From NCBI RefSeq assembly GCF_000620625.1, contig NZ_JIAW01000001.1, positions 434,001-498,000 on the forward strand: a stretch of DNA of 64,000 bases. Direction: 5' to 3'. Each line of letters starts with the position of its first letter. Position 1 is the first letter of the stretch. The notes under the pieces are model-generated. The model was not told the origin of the DNA. It worked only from the letters and a program-made list of their open reading frames with translations, and searched no databases. A program made the translations under genes and the position numbers. Shown in pieces: positions 1 through 8,268 of the stretch. This stretch comes from Mycobacterium sp. URHB0044 (lineage in GTDB: Bacteria > Actinomycetota > Actinomycetes > Mycobacteriales > Mycobacteriaceae).

Positions 1-58
1 CACCGCTGCGGCGGGACGCGATGGTTCCTCCGCTGGTGAGGACGACGACATGCGGCAT
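1..58 (-). CDS. L-asparaginase, 5' end only (partial)
   Basis: Only the first 19 codons are in the window; the gene runs off the left edge. The minus-strand translation begins MPHVVVLTSGGTIASRRSG. The [T/S]GGTIA block directly after a hydrophobic beta strand is the N-terminal signature of type I/II asparaginase/glutaminase enzymes, whose first Thr is the nucleophile of L-asparagine hydrolysis. The ATG is at 58-56 and is preceded on the minus strand by AAGGAG about nine bases upstream, which fixes the start. It diverges from the LacI-family regulator at 248 across a region holding three LacI-type operators, so it is a candidate target of that regulator. Family assignment rests on this short segment. 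Confidence 0.7.
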   Translation of the reverse strand, partial: MPHVVVLTSGGTIASRRSG

Positions 59-115
59 GGAGGCGGACTCCTTCGGTTGTGGCGAACGGTTGAACTTCCT
101 CAGTGAAGCAGAACA

Positions 116-151
116 CAATCGATTGACGCAATCGTTTGGGCCAAACGTTTG
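116..151. promoter_or_regulatory. Triple LacI-type operator array
   Basis: Three 10-bp elements with the central CG typical of LacI/GalR operators lie at an exact 13-bp repeat: CAATCGATTG (116-125, perfect palindrome), CAATCGTTTG (129-138, one mismatch) and CAAACGTTTG (142-151, perfect palindrome). The last two also form a longer inverted repeat, CGTTTGG-G-CCAAACG, at 133-147. The array sits between the divergent asparaginase and lacI-type genes. Autoregulation and control of the divergent gene are inferred. Confidence 0.75.
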
Positions 152-247
152 TGTAAATTCGATGCAACACCGGCGTTGCCGCGCCGGCGGGCGTTAAGGT
201 GCGAGGTACGCGCTCAGCGGCGCACGCGGCCGAATCGAGGAGGGGCG

Positions 248-1279
248 ATGACCGAGACCAGCGGGGCCACCGCGCGCGGCCCGGCCCCGGTCACGTTGCG
301 CATCATCGCCGAGGAGATCGGCGTGAGCGTGTCGACGGTCTCCCGCGTCCTCAAGGCCGAGGGCGCCGACGCGACACGTTGGGCGTCAGCCGACACGGTG
401 GCGCGAATCAGGGCCGTCGCCAAGGAGCGGGAGTTTCGGCCCAACCCGCACGCGGCCAGTTTGCGCACCGCGCGGTCCGGCCTCGTCGGTGTGCTGGTGC
501 CGCGCCTGCAGGACTTCGTGCTGGCCACCATCTACGAAGGAATCGAGGAAGCCGCCACCGAGAACGGCTACTCCACGTTCGTCACCAACTCGCTCGACGA
601 CCCGGCCAACAAGGCGGCGCGCACCGAGATGATGTTGCAGCGCCGCGTCGAGGGCATGATCTTCGGCGACGCTCACGATCAAGACCCGTTCCTCGCCGAA
701 ATCGCCGCGCGCGGCATACCTTTCGTGCTGGTCTCGCGGCGTTCGGCTGACTACCTGTCGGTGACGACCGACGACCTGCGCGGTGGGCAGCTGGTCGGTC
801 GGCACCTGGTCGAGGCCGGCCGCAGGGACCTCGCGGTACTTGCCGGGTTGCCGTTCGCGTCGACCGCGATCGAACGCACCAAGGGAGCCGTCGACGCCTT
901 CGAGGCCGCCGGTCTGCACGTGCCGCCGGAGCGCATCGAATGGGGTCCGTTCGACGCCGCGGGCGGGAGGCAGGCCGCGGAGAAACTGTTGGCGAGTGAG
1001 CCGTATCCCGATGCGATCTTCGCTACCAACGACTTTGCCGCGATCGGCGCGCTTGGCGTGCTGCGCGATCGCGGTTTGCGCGTGCCGGACGACATCGCGC
1101 TGATCGGCTACAACGACACGCCTTTGATCGCGGAGATGCCGATACCGCTGACGACGGTGCGGTCGCCCATGCACCAGATGGGCAGACGCGGCATGGAACT
1201 GCTCATCGAGGTGCTGGGCGGCGGCACACCGGAGTCGGAACGACTCGACCCGACCCTCGTCGTCCGGGAGTCCGGCTGA
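248..1279 (+). CDS. LacI/GalR-family transcriptional regulator
   Basis: 343-residue DNA-binding repressor of normal family length. Residues about 15-65 form the LacI helix-turn-helix and hinge (TLRIIAEEIGVSVSTVSRVL, then RPNPHAASLRT); the rest is a periplasmic-binding-protein-like effector domain with the usual GVLVP, EGMIF and IALIGYNDTPL blocks. The ATG at 248 is chosen because GAGGAGGGG lies 5-12 bases upstream and the family starts just before the HTH; the frame is open further upstream to 149 but without a ribosome site. The effector is unknown, though such regulators usually bind a sugar. The operator array at 116-151 lies directly upstream and suggests control of itself and of the divergent asparaginase gene. 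Confidence 0.9.
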   Translation: MTETSGATARGPAPVTLRIIAEEIGVSVSTVSRVLKAEGADATRWASADTVARIRAVAKEREFRPNPHAASLRTARSGLVGVLVPRLQDFVLATIYEGIEEAATENGYSTFVTNSLDDPANKAARTEMMLQRRVEGMIFGDAHDQDPFLAEIAARGIPFVLVSRRSADYLSVTTDDLRGGQLVGRHLVEAGRRDLAVLAGLPFASTAIERTKGAVDAFEAAGLHVPPERIEWGPFDAAGGRQAAEKLLASEPYPDAIFATNDFAAIGALGVLRDRGLRVPDDIALIGYNDTPLIAEMPIPLTTVRSPMHQMGRRGMELLIEVLGGGTPESERLDPTLVVRESG

Positions 1280-1290
1280 GGGTTCGCGAA

Positions 1291-1698
1291 TTAGGCAGGT
1301 GCTTCGTGGATTTCGATCGGATTGCCGTCGGGGTCGAGGATCTGGATCTGCTTGCCGCCGGGACCGACCTCGACGTCGTTGCGGAACGTCGTGCCGGCGT
1401 TGCGCAGTCGGGTCACCAACGCCTCGAGGTCGTCGACGTAGAGCACGATGCGGTTCCAGCCGCCGGGCTCCTGGCGCTGGCCGTCCGGCATCGGCCGCGA
1501 CCCCGAGCTCTCCGGCCCGCTCAGCAGGAGGTGCAGGGCGCCGCGCACCACGATCGCGATGGGGCCTCTGCGCTGCTCGAGGTCGAACCCCAGCTGGGTG
1601 GTGTAGAACGCGGTGGCACGATCCAGGTCGGTGGTCTGGTAGCGGACGACGGCGTCGGCCGCGGCTAGCTGCGGCGGCCCGGCGGAACTCGTACTCAT
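1291..1698 (-). CDS. VOC (glyoxalase/dioxygenase-fold) protein
   Basis: 135-residue single-module member of the vicinal oxygen chelate superfamily. Visible are the N-terminal strand with DLDRATAFYTTQLGFDL (residues about 23-39) and the C-terminal strand DPDGNPIEIHEA, with a metal-ligand-type Glu near the end. Such proteins can be metal-dependent lyases, dioxygenases or antibiotic-binding resistance proteins; nothing here decides the substrate. The ATG is at 1698. The gene follows the AraC-type regulator at 1719 with a 20-base gap on the same strand, so the two are probably one transcript. It ends 11 bases from the convergent lacI-type gene. Confidence 0.8.
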   Translation of the reverse strand: MSTSSAGPPQLAAADAVVRYQTTDLDRATAFYTTQLGFDLEQRRGPIAIVVRGALHLLLSGPESSGSRPMPDGQRQEPGGWNRIVLYVDDLEALVTRLRNAGTTFRNDVEVGPGGKQIQILDPDGNPIEIHEAPA

Positions 1699-1718
1699 AC
1701 CTGCACGCTACTTCTGTG

Positions 1719-2558
1719 TCAGGGTGCGTCTTGGAGAAATTTGACCTCGTCGGGGATGGCGAGATGGAGGTCCTTGACCGGCATACTCGCCGGGATCAAT
1801 TGCGTCGGCGACGTGCCGGCGAACTCACCGACGTCATGGATGAGATGCGATTGGTCGAAGTAGCCGCAGGCCAGCGCCAGCCGTGCCCAGTCGGGCGGTT
1901 CGGCGCGCTGGGCAAGTGCAGTGGCACGTTGGAAGCGCAGCACGCGACTCATCCGCTTCGGGGTCATGCCGACTTCGGCGGTGAACACCTCGATGAACCG
2001 GCGCCTGCTGAGCTCGACGGTGGCGGCGACGTCACCGACGGTGACGCCGGGCCGAGCGAGCTGGTCGAGCGCGAATGGCACCGCGCGGTGGCCGCTTCGC
2101 CGGTGCTGCAGCCGCTGCAACAGGTGACGTTCGAGCACGGCGAAGCGCTCGGCAGCCGTTGCGGCGGTGCACAATTGCTCGCGCAGCTCGGTCGCCGTCC
2201 GTCCCCAGAGCGTCTCGAGATCGACGTGGCGATCGGCCAGCTGACCAGGCGGAGCATCCAGGAAGGGCCAGGCTCCACCCGGCTTGAAGTGGACGCCGAC
2301 GATCGACGCGTGTGCCGCGGTGTCGGCGACGAAGTACCGGTGATACGCCCCGGAAACTACGGCGCCGGAGTACCGCTGGCGGGCGGTGTTGCCGGCGCCG
2401 TAGATCCGTAACTCGTCCTCGGCTAGGTTGACGACGAGTTCCAGCGTGCCGCTGGGAACGATCCGCTCGGTCGGGTGAGCGGGCGCATCATGCAGCGACC
2501 ACAGGTACGCCACGAAGCGCGCGAGCGGCGGGCCGGGTCTGTGCGTCAGATACTCCAC
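1719..2558 (-). CDS. AraC-family transcriptional regulator
   Basis: 279-residue regulator. The N-terminal half (residues about 1-130, HRPGPPLARFVAYLWSL to AWPFLDAPPGQLADRHVDLE) resembles the DUF6597-type sensory region common in actinobacterial AraC proteins. The C-terminal half contains the paired helix-turn-helix DNA-binding domain (VTVGDVAATVELSRRRFIEVF, then PKRMSRVLRFQRATAL and ALACGYFDQSHLIHDVGEFAGTSPTQL). It starts with GTG at 2558; no clear ribosome site precedes it, so the exact start is uncertain. It precedes the VOC gene by 20 bases on the same strand and may control it. Effector unknown. Confidence 0.85.
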   Translation of the reverse strand: MEYLTHRPGPPLARFVAYLWSLHDAPAHPTERIVPSGTLELVVNLAEDELRIYGAGNTARQRYSGAVVSGAYHRYFVADTAAHASIVGVHFKPGGAWPFLDAPPGQLADRHVDLETLWGRTATELREQLCTAATAAERFAVLERHLLQRLQHRRSGHRAVPFALDQLARPGVTVGDVAATVELSRRRFIEVFTAEVGMTPKRMSRVLRFQRATALAQRAEPPDWARLALACGYFDQSHLIHDVGEFAGTSPTQLIPASMPVKDLHLAIPDEVKFLQDAP

Positions 2559-2622
2559 CGGGGGTCGGCACTACCCGTGGACGGGATCCGACAAACTCAT
2601 TCCCGGCACCGTCGCCCGCTGT

Positions 2623-2997
2623 CTACTTGGCGCCGTAGATGCGCTCCATCATGGCTGTGTCCGAAAAGGTCTCGGCCCGAACGACTTTACCGTCGCGGAG
2701 GGTGTACAGATCTGCGCTATGGGCGGTTTCGTCGCCAACCCTGACCTCACTCAATACGATCACATCGTCGCCGTCGGCGATGAAGCGGTTGGGAGTCGTC
2801 GTGAATCCCTTTTCGGCCAGTTTCATGAAGAACTCACCGACTTCCGCCTTGCCGCGATACGTGCCGCTGAGCGCGCTCTTGCCGGGTGAGACCCACTCGA
2901 CGTCGTCTGCGAGGTCGCGCATCGCCCCCTCGGCGTCTCCCGCCGAGAACGCCGCATAACCCTTGTTCAAGGTCTCGATGTTTTGATCTTTGGACAT
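2623..2997 (-). CDS. SnoaL-like/NTF2-fold protein
   Basis: 124-residue protein of the SnoaL/ketosteroid-isomerase-like NTF2 fold: ETLNKGYAAFSAGDAEGAMRD in the N-terminal helices, then DVEWVSPGKSALSGTYRGKAEVGEFF, and C-terminal strands with DGKVVRAETFSDTAMM. The fold forms a cone-shaped pocket; members are isomerases, cyclases, hydrolases or non-enzymatic, so no substrate is proposed. The ATG is at 2997 with GGGGGTAG 5-12 bases upstream. It is transcribed alone or leads into the AraC gene 64 bases downstream. An inverted repeat lies at 3017-3060, just upstream of its start. Confidence 0.8.
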   Translation of the reverse strand: MSKDQNIETLNKGYAAFSAGDAEGAMRDLADDVEWVSPGKSALSGTYRGKAEVGEFFMKLAEKGFTTTPNRFIADGDDVIVLSEVRVGDETAHSADLYTLRDGKVVRAETFSDTAMMERIYGAK

Positions 2998-3016
2998 TTT
3001 CTACCCCCATTGCAGT

Positions 3017-3060
3017 GGTCTCATGCCATCCGCAGGTGCTGTAGTTGGTCAAATGAGACC
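3017..3060. promoter_or_regulatory. 8-bp inverted repeat upstream of SnoaL gene
   Basis: GGTCTCAT (3017-3024) and ATGAGACC (3053-3060) form a perfect 8-bp inverted repeat with 28 bases between the arms, 20 bases upstream of the SnoaL-like start. The arms are too far apart for a single simple dimer site but suit a pair of half-sites or a long-loop hairpin. The rest of 2998-3281 is lower in GC than its surroundings and contains no convincing gene. Confidence 0.4.
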
Positions 3061-3281
3061 GCGGTCAGCGTACTGCTGTGTGATTGCTGGCGTGGGGAAT
3101 TGGACAGCAAAGTGCAGGGTAATCAATTGGCGAACGCGATAGTTACTTTACCCGTGGTCGGGCTGTTGTTGACCTTGCTGGGTTAGTCGGGCTTGCAAAT
3201 CTCGGGCACGACAACCGCCGGCTTTGGGCGTGCGGTGGCGTCGCTTGACCTGAAGTCCCGTTGAGGTCGGAGACTCTGGCC

Positions 3282-3710
3282 ATGAATACGACCACCACCA
3301 ATGAATGGCCGGGCGGCCTGCGGGTTGCGCAGGTACGGATCGCCCGCCCGACCGATCGGCTCGCCGAAGTCGAGCGGTTCTACTCGACGATTCTCGGCCT
3401 GCCGGTCATCTACCGATTCGAAGACCACGCCGGATACGACGGCGTGATGCTGGGGCTTCCCGGTACGGACTACCACCTCGAGTTCACCAGCCATGTCGAC
3501 GGCAGTCCTTGCCCCGCACCGACATCGGAGAACTTGTTGGTCTTGTACTTCCACGGCGACGCCCAGATGTACGACGTCGTCGAGCGCCTCGCGGCGAGTG
3601 GGCACGAACCGGTGCCCGCGGAGAATCCGTACTGGGCGGGTGTGGGCGCGCTGGCCTTCGAGGACCCGGACGGCTGGACGGTCATGCTCGTCCCCAAACG
3701 GGTATTCTGA
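3282..3710 (+). CDS. VOC (glyoxalase-fold) protein
   Basis: 142-residue VOC-superfamily protein unrelated in detail to the one at 1291. Motifs include RLAEVERFYSTILGLPVIYRFEDHAGYDGVMLGLPG in the first beta-alpha-beta unit, DYHLEFTSH (probable His/Glu ligand strand) and the terminal GALAFEDPDGWTVMLVPK. The ATG at 3282 is used because GGAG lies about nine bases upstream; a TTG at 3261 would add seven residues. It is a single gene, convergent with the DUF222 gene 33 bases away. Substrate unknown. Confidence 0.8.
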   Translation: MNTTTTNEWPGGLRVAQVRIARPTDRLAEVERFYSTILGLPVIYRFEDHAGYDGVMLGLPGTDYHLEFTSHVDGSPCPAPTSENLLVLYFHGDAQMYDVVERLAASGHEPVPAENPYWAGVGALAFEDPDGWTVMLVPKRVF

Positions 3711-3743
3711 ACACACGCCCGTGTGCTCTTCGGCCGACGGGGA

Positions 3744-5561
3744 TCAGGCCGCTTTTCCGTCAGGTGGGTCTGGATCGCTGGATTTGCGAATCACATTGTC
3801 GTCGTTGATAGTCGGCTCGTCGGGTGGCGGCGGGTCGTTGGATGTCCACGCGTCGATCCAGTCCTGTGTGGTGATCGTGCGGTCGGGCGGGGTCGGCTCT
3901 TCCACCTCGCGCTCATTGTCAGCTGGCGGCGCCTCGTAAACCGGCGGGTGGTGCGGACTGCAGGTCTGATCGGGAGCTGACGGTTCGTCGGTTGACCACG
4001 CGTCGATCCAGTCCTGTGTGGTGATCGTGCGGTCGGGTGGGGTCGGTTCTTGCAGCGCGTGCTCATCGTCAACCGGCGGCTCGTCGTAAACCGGCGGGTC
4101 GTGCGGACTCGAGGCATCGTCTGGTGCGGCCGCGGGTGGGCCGGATCCCGTCGGCTTGTCCCCTGCGGGCTCATCGGCCGCCTGGGGTGTCCATGCGTCG
4201 GCCGGGGGTGGGCGGAGTTTTTCGGGTTGGTGGTAGTCGTTGATGCGCGCTTGTCCGGTGTCCAAGTCGGGGGGTGGGATCCACTCCACTTCGTGGTGGT
4301 CGTTGATTCTGGTGGTCCAACCTCCAGGGGCGACCATCCGGTTGTCGCAGCCACAGGCCAGGCCGTTGTCGTTGACGTTGGTGAATCCGCCCTCGGTCCA
4401 ATCGAGGACGGCGTGATGCACCTGACAGCCATAGGCGGAAACCGTGCAGTGCGGTTTGGTGCAGCCGCCATCACGCGCGATCAACATCAGGCGTTGGGCG
4501 ACCGACGCGGTGCGCCGCGCCCGGAACAAGTCCAACGCGGACCCCGTCGCACCGTCGAACACCGCCAGATAGTGGTGGGAGTTCTTCTGCGCGGCGAGGT
4601 TGAGGACGTCGCTGACCGGCAGCAGGGTGCCGCCGCCGGTGACGCCGATCCCCGCCCTCGATTCGAGGTCTTGCAGGGTGGTGCGCACGATGATCGTGGT
4701 GGGTATCCCGTTGTGCTGCCCGAGTTCACCCTTGGCCAGGGCTTGGCGGCCGATGAAGGCCATGGCGTCGTGGCGACGCTGCGCCACGGTGCGGGTATCG
4801 GAATCGATCTGTTCCTGCGTCGGCGTCCCGGAGGTGCAGGGGGTTTCGTCTGCTGGGTTGCACATGCCGGGTGCGGCGAACTTCGCGTAGAGGGCTTCCC
4901 AGGTCGCCCAGGCGGCGGGGGTGAAGTCGGCGGTGGCGTGGATCATCCCGTTGGGTTGTTGCGGCCCGATCGATACGCCGCGGCGCCGTTCGCGTTCGGC
5001 GTCGTCGGGCACCGGGCCGTCCTGATCGAGCAGGAAGACGGTGCGTTTCACCGTGTCGGCGAGCTGCTTCGGTCCGGTGCCGACGGCCGTGCGGACCCAG
5101 TCCACTTCGATCTGGCTGCGGGTGGGCGTGTCGACGAAGCCGGGTAACTTGGCGATGCCTTTGCGGATCACGTCGACGTGCTCGTCGGTCACCAACCCCA
5201 ACGCTTGCGCAGTAGCCGTCGCGGATAACGCGGGCGGCATCGGCTCACCGGACAACGCGCGCCGCGGGCCGAGCAGGGTCGCTTCGGTGAGCCGGCGGCT
5301 GGCCTCGGCGCCCGACAGCCGCCAGCGGGTCATCAGCACCTCCCGCCACGACTTCGCGCCCAACTCCCGCGGGGTGGTTTGGCCTTGCAGCTGCACCAGC
5401 ATGCGGTGGCGCTGGGTGGGCAGCTGACACGCCAAGGCTTCGAGTTCGTCCATTACGGGCAGCAGCTCGGCGTGGGTGACGGTGTCGATGGCGCAGGCGG
5501 CGATCTCGTCGTAGGCGGCGCGCAGTGCGGCGACCTTCGCCCGGAGCACCTCTGCCTGCAT
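3744..5561 (-). CDS. DUF222/HNH endonuclease (13E12 repeat family)
   Basis: 605-residue member of the mycobacterial 13E12 repeat family. Residues about 1-350 are the helical DUF222 region; residues 359-412 are an HNH-type zinc/nuclease module (CTKPHC, CQVHHAVLDWTEGG, then LACGCDNRMV, with Asp-Asn where many HNH enzymes have His-Asn). The tail holds two 50-residue Pro/acidic repeats (489-538 and 539-588) sharing TPPDRTITTQDWIDAW. The frame extends upstream to 6386 but only as a shadow of the Rieske gene; the family begins at the ATG at 5561. A perfect LexA box lies three bases upstream with no ribosome site, which suggests a leaderless DNA-damage-induced transcript. Some M. tuberculosis 13E12 genes are known LexA targets. 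The exact nuclease role is not established. Confidence 0.85.
   Translation of the reverse strand: MQAEVLRAKVAALRAAYDEIAACAIDTVTHAELLPVMDELEALACQLPTQRHRMLVQLQGQTTPRELGAKSWREVLMTRWRLSGAEASRRLTEATLLGPRRALSGEPMPPALSATATAQALGLVTDEHVDVIRKGIAKLPGFVDTPTRSQIEVDWVRTAVGTGPKQLADTVKRTVFLLDQDGPVPDDAERERRRGVSIGPQQPNGMIHATADFTPAAWATWEALYAKFAAPGMCNPADETPCTSGTPTQEQIDSDTRTVAQRRHDAMAFIGRQALAKGELGQHNGIPTTIIVRTTLQDLESRAGIGVTGGGTLLPVSDVLNLAAQKNSHHYLAVFDGATGSALDLFRARRTASVAQRLMLIARDGGCTKPHCTVSAYGCQVHHAVLDWTEGGFTNVNDNGLACGCDNRMVAPGGWTTRINDHHEVEWIPPPDLDTGQARINDYHQPEKLRPPPADAWTPQAADEPAGDKPTGSGPPAAAPDDASSPHDPPVYDEPPVDDEHALQEPTPPDRTITTQDWIDAWSTDEPSAPDQTCSPHHPPVYEAPPADNEREVEEPTPPDRTITTQDWIDAWTSNDPPPPDEPTINDDNVIRKSSDPDPPDGKAA
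3798..4097 (-). repeat. Two tandem 150-bp coding repeats in the DUF222 tail
   Basis: Units 3948-4097 and 3798-3947 encode residues 489-538 and 539-588. Both begin PPVY, contain EPTPPDRTITTQDWIDAW and are rich in Pro and Asp/Glu. The DNA is nearly identical over about 55 bases (for example CCACGCGTCGATCCAGTCCT at 3846 and again at 3996, exactly 150 bases apart), which indicates a fairly recent in-frame duplication. Confidence 0.85.
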
Positions 5562-5564
5562 GAC

Positions 5565-5580
5565 TCGAACACTAGTTCGA
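5565..5580. promoter_or_regulatory. LexA/SOS box
   Basis: TCGAACACTAGTTCGA is a perfect match to the mycobacterial/Gram-positive SOS consensus TCGAAC-N4-GTTCGA. It lies three bases upstream of the ATG of the DUF222/HNH gene. LexA bound here would cover the transcription start, so expression should be released by DNA damage. Confidence 0.9.
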
Positions 5581-5722
5581 CCCACCGACAAGAAACGCAA
5601 ATTTGTGGCTAGTGAAACCAAAGTGGTGCAAGAGATTTCACTGATCCGCGAGCGTGCGCAAACTCCGGTAATTGCGCGGCGTGTCGCCCGCAACCGCGCG
5701 CGGGAGCGAGTAAGGCAAACCG

Positions 5723-6745
5723 CTAATGGTGCGTGCGCACCGCATAACGCCGTTCGGCATAGGCCAGGTCGTCGCGCCACAGCCGGGTGGCGGCATGGCG
5801 CATGAACGGCGTGATGACCGCCGCGCCGCGCAGCGCATGGGCGAATCCCGGCCGGTCCGAATGGGCGATGACCGCCTCCAGCACCGCGGTGCGGGGCCGA
5901 CCGTCCGGGCCGGGACCGACTGGTGTGGCATGTGTTTCGACGACACTGCCACTGCCTTCTCCGTCGACGATGCGCATCACGATGGTGCGTCGCTCGGGGC
6001 TGGTGAACTCCGCGATCACCGGCACACCGATCCGACCGACGTGGAAGGTGACGGCGACCAGGAAGCGGTCCGCATCGTCCGGCAGCGCCGGCCCGGCCGG
6101 TGGCGCACTCAGCACGTCGAGGCGGGCGAACGAGTAGGGGTGGAACCAGGCGCCGTGCCACGGATCGAGCCGATTGGCGATGATGTCGACCGGTTCGCAG
6201 GTTCCGACCAGTCGGGTGACGGCGGGTATCCGCGCACCGCGGGGGCGGCCGGCCAATACCGGTGCCTTGGTGGGTTTTTCGCCGCCGACGTTGTCCAGCC
6301 GCACCCAGGCCAGCACGCCGTCGTCGTACGCGGGATAAGGCGTCCAGCCGACGTGGCGACGGCCGCTGAAACGCATGCCGTGCCACGGGCAGATGAGCGT
6401 GCCGCAGTCCAGGGCGCCGGTCGAAAGGTCGGCACCCAGATGCGGGCAGCTGCCCGGCCCGACGTGCAACGTTCCTTCGGTGTCGCGCCAGGAGACGATC
6501 TCGTGACCGGCGACCGTGGTGCCGAATGGTCGCCTCTGGTCCACCGCGTCGCTGGCCGCGAAGGCGAACCAGTTGCCGCTCGGTCGGGCCTGGGACCGCT
6601 TGAGCGCGTCCTCGATGACGGCGATCTGCGCCTCGCCGTGCGTGGGCTTCTGCGCCGTCCAGTCGGTTCGGGGCAGCAATGTGAACGGGTTGGCCTTGCT
6701 CACACGGGAAGTCACCCGGGAGGCCATGACGGTGCGCACGCTCAT
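5723..6745 (-). CDS. Rieske [2Fe-2S] oxygenase-like protein of the crt operon
   Basis: 340-residue Rieske protein, last gene of the carotenoid operon. The cluster ligands are visible as CPHLG and CPWHGMRF at residues about 95-120 (C-x-H and C-x2-H); the C-terminal part (from about residue 160, including DPWHGAWFHPYSFARLDVL) resembles the DUF5914 region found with mycobacterial crt genes. The start ATG at 6745 overlaps the crtU stop as ATGA, implying translational coupling; the longer open frame to 6874 only shadows crtU. Position suggests oxidation of a carotenoid end group or ring, but no function for this member is known to me. An electron-transfer partner is not encoded nearby. Confidence 0.85.
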   Translation of the reverse strand: MSVRTVMASRVTSRVSKANPFTLLPRTDWTAQKPTHGEAQIAVIEDALKRSQARPSGNWFAFAASDAVDQRRPFGTTVAGHEIVSWRDTEGTLHVGPGSCPHLGADLSTGALDCGTLICPWHGMRFSGRRHVGWTPYPAYDDGVLAWVRLDNVGGEKPTKAPVLAGRPRGARIPAVTRLVGTCEPVDIIANRLDPWHGAWFHPYSFARLDVLSAPPAGPALPDDADRFLVAVTFHVGRIGVPVIAEFTSPERRTIVMRIVDGEGSGSVVETHATPVGPGPDGRPRTAVLEAVIAHSDRPGFAHALRGAAVITPFMRHAATRLWRDDLAYAERRYAVRTHH

Positions 6746-8268
6746 GTCTTCAAAAGCCTTTCTCGAGACGTGGCCAGGCGTCGCAACGTCGCCGAACGAC
6801 CCCGGGTGGGAACGCTGTACAGGGTGTGGCCCCGAACGCCGAAGTGCTCGAGCAGCCGATTGGCGGCGACCCAACCGGTGGTCGCGGCACGCTCCATCAA
6901 CGCCACGGGGAGGTCGATGCGGATGCCATCACCCGCCAGCGCGAGACCAGGATGTGGGGTCGCGACGCCGGGTCTGCTCGCGAAGTCGCCCGGCCCGAAC
7001 CGCGGGCAGTCGACGCGGTGCAGCACGCGTTCGCCGAGGATGCGCGCATCGGCGGTCTCGGGATAGAGCTCGTGCAGCCGCTTCACCAGCCCGTCCCGCA
7101 CTTCGGTGGGCGTGGCATCGGCTGCGTAGGCGTGCAGTTCGATCACCGAACCGCCGGTGTCGGCGGCCCAACGGGCGGCGTGGCGTTCGTAGGCGTTGAC
7201 CACGCTGACGTTGTCCAGCGGCGGGTGGCCGCCGACGCCGAGAAAGGCCGGCCGGGACGGATCGACGCGGCGGTCCAGCCACAGCCGCACGACCGTGAAC
7301 GGCGCCGCAGTGTGCAGCCCGAGAACTCTGCCGCGCCAGTCGTCGTCGCCGAGTTCCGGTGAGCCGGCGACGATAGTGCGCAGGCCCGCCACGTCGGTGG
7401 CCAGCACGACACCGTCCGCGTCGAACCGCCGACCGTCGTTGCACTCCACCTTGAACGTCGTGTCGGACCGCACGCTGGTGACCGACAGTTCGGTGTGGAA
7501 CGTGACACCGCGTGATTCCAGATGCCTGCGCAACGGTGTCCACAGTGCGACGTCGAAGTCGTCGTCGGCGACGTCGAACACCAGCCCCTCACTGGAGCCC
7601 AGAAAGTAGATGTGGAACATGGTGGCCAATTCGGCGGCCGACAATCCGGCGGGTTCGGTGAAGAAGCTGCGGGAGAACACCTCGAAAGCCAGGTGCCGTG
7701 CGGCGTCGGGAAAGTTGATGTCCCGCAGGAAGCTTGCCGCGTCGACGTCGTCGAGCAGGTGATAGATCGCCGGGACCGACACCGCCGCAAGGGGTGCCGC
7801 GGCGCGCGCGTTCAGCCGGGCCAGGTCACGCAGCCGGAAGGTGGGGCTGCGCAGCGCGAAGGCGACGGCGTTCAGCGGCGGCGTGCGGGGCAGCCCGCGA
7901 AAGGTATCGCGCCTGCCGTCTCCGTCGATCAGCGGGTAGTCCTCGACCGGCGTCAGCATCGACAGCTCGGGATCGATGCGCTGCAATAGGTTTCGCAGGT
8001 TGTAGTACTGCCGGAAGAACGCGTGGAAGCCGCGGTTCATCGCGACCGGGGCTCCCCCGACGGTCTCGGTCCAGCCGCCCACCCGGCCGCCCAGATACGG
8101 CTGGCGTTCGATGACGTCGACCGGGACGCCGCGCTCGGCCAGGCCGGTGGCCGCGGCCAGCCCCGCGATGCCTGCTCCGACGACGACGACGCTGGGCCGG
8201 ACGGGAAGCCAGCCCGCGTCGGGCAGGCCGCCCGGTCCGGGGTGCGTCACCCGCCGCGGGTCACTCAT
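6742..8268 (-). CDS. crtU: Isorenieratene synthase (carotene desaturase/methyltransferase)
   Basis: 508-residue FAD-dependent carotenoid enzyme. Residues about 26-50 form the dinucleotide-binding motif (VVVVGAGIAGLAAATGLAERG), followed by YLGGRVGGWTE and the NRGFHAFFRQYYNLRNLL segment characteristic of CrtU proteins; the C-terminal LALAGDGIRIDLPVALMERA block is the FAD-closing motif. CrtU converts the beta-ionone rings of beta-carotene into aromatic rings with a methyl shift, giving isorenieratene (leprotene), a known mycobacterial pigment. The length fits the family. ATG at 8268 overlaps the upstream stop as ATGA. It lies after the lycopene cyclase and methyltransferase genes, the same relative order as crtY-crtT-crtU in Streptomyces griseus. 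Confidence 0.85.
   Translation of the reverse strand: MSDPRRVTHPGPGGLPDAGWLPVRPSVVVVGAGIAGLAAATGLAERGVPVDVIERQPYLGGRVGGWTETVGGAPVAMNRGFHAFFRQYYNLRNLLQRIDPELSMLTPVEDYPLIDGDGRRDTFRGLPRTPPLNAVAFALRSPTFRLRDLARLNARAAAPLAAVSVPAIYHLLDDVDAASFLRDINFPDAARHLAFEVFSRSFFTEPAGLSAAELATMFHIYFLGSSEGLVFDVADDDFDVALWTPLRRHLESRGVTFHTELSVTSVRSDTTFKVECNDGRRFDADGVVLATDVAGLRTIVAGSPELGDDDWRGRVLGLHTAAPFTVVRLWLDRRVDPSRPAFLGVGGHPPLDNVSVVNAYERHAARWAADTGGSVIELHAYAADATPTEVRDGLVKRLHELYPETADARILGERVLHRVDCPRFGPGDFASRPGVATPHPGLALAGDGIRIDLPVALMERAATTGWVAANRLLEHFGVRGHTLYSVPTRGRSATLRRLATSRERLLKT

Noticed and set aside
5562-6386. N-terminal extension of the DUF222 protein to about 880 residues
   Set aside because: The extra frame shadows the Rieske gene and crosses the SOS box; the protein family starts at 5561.
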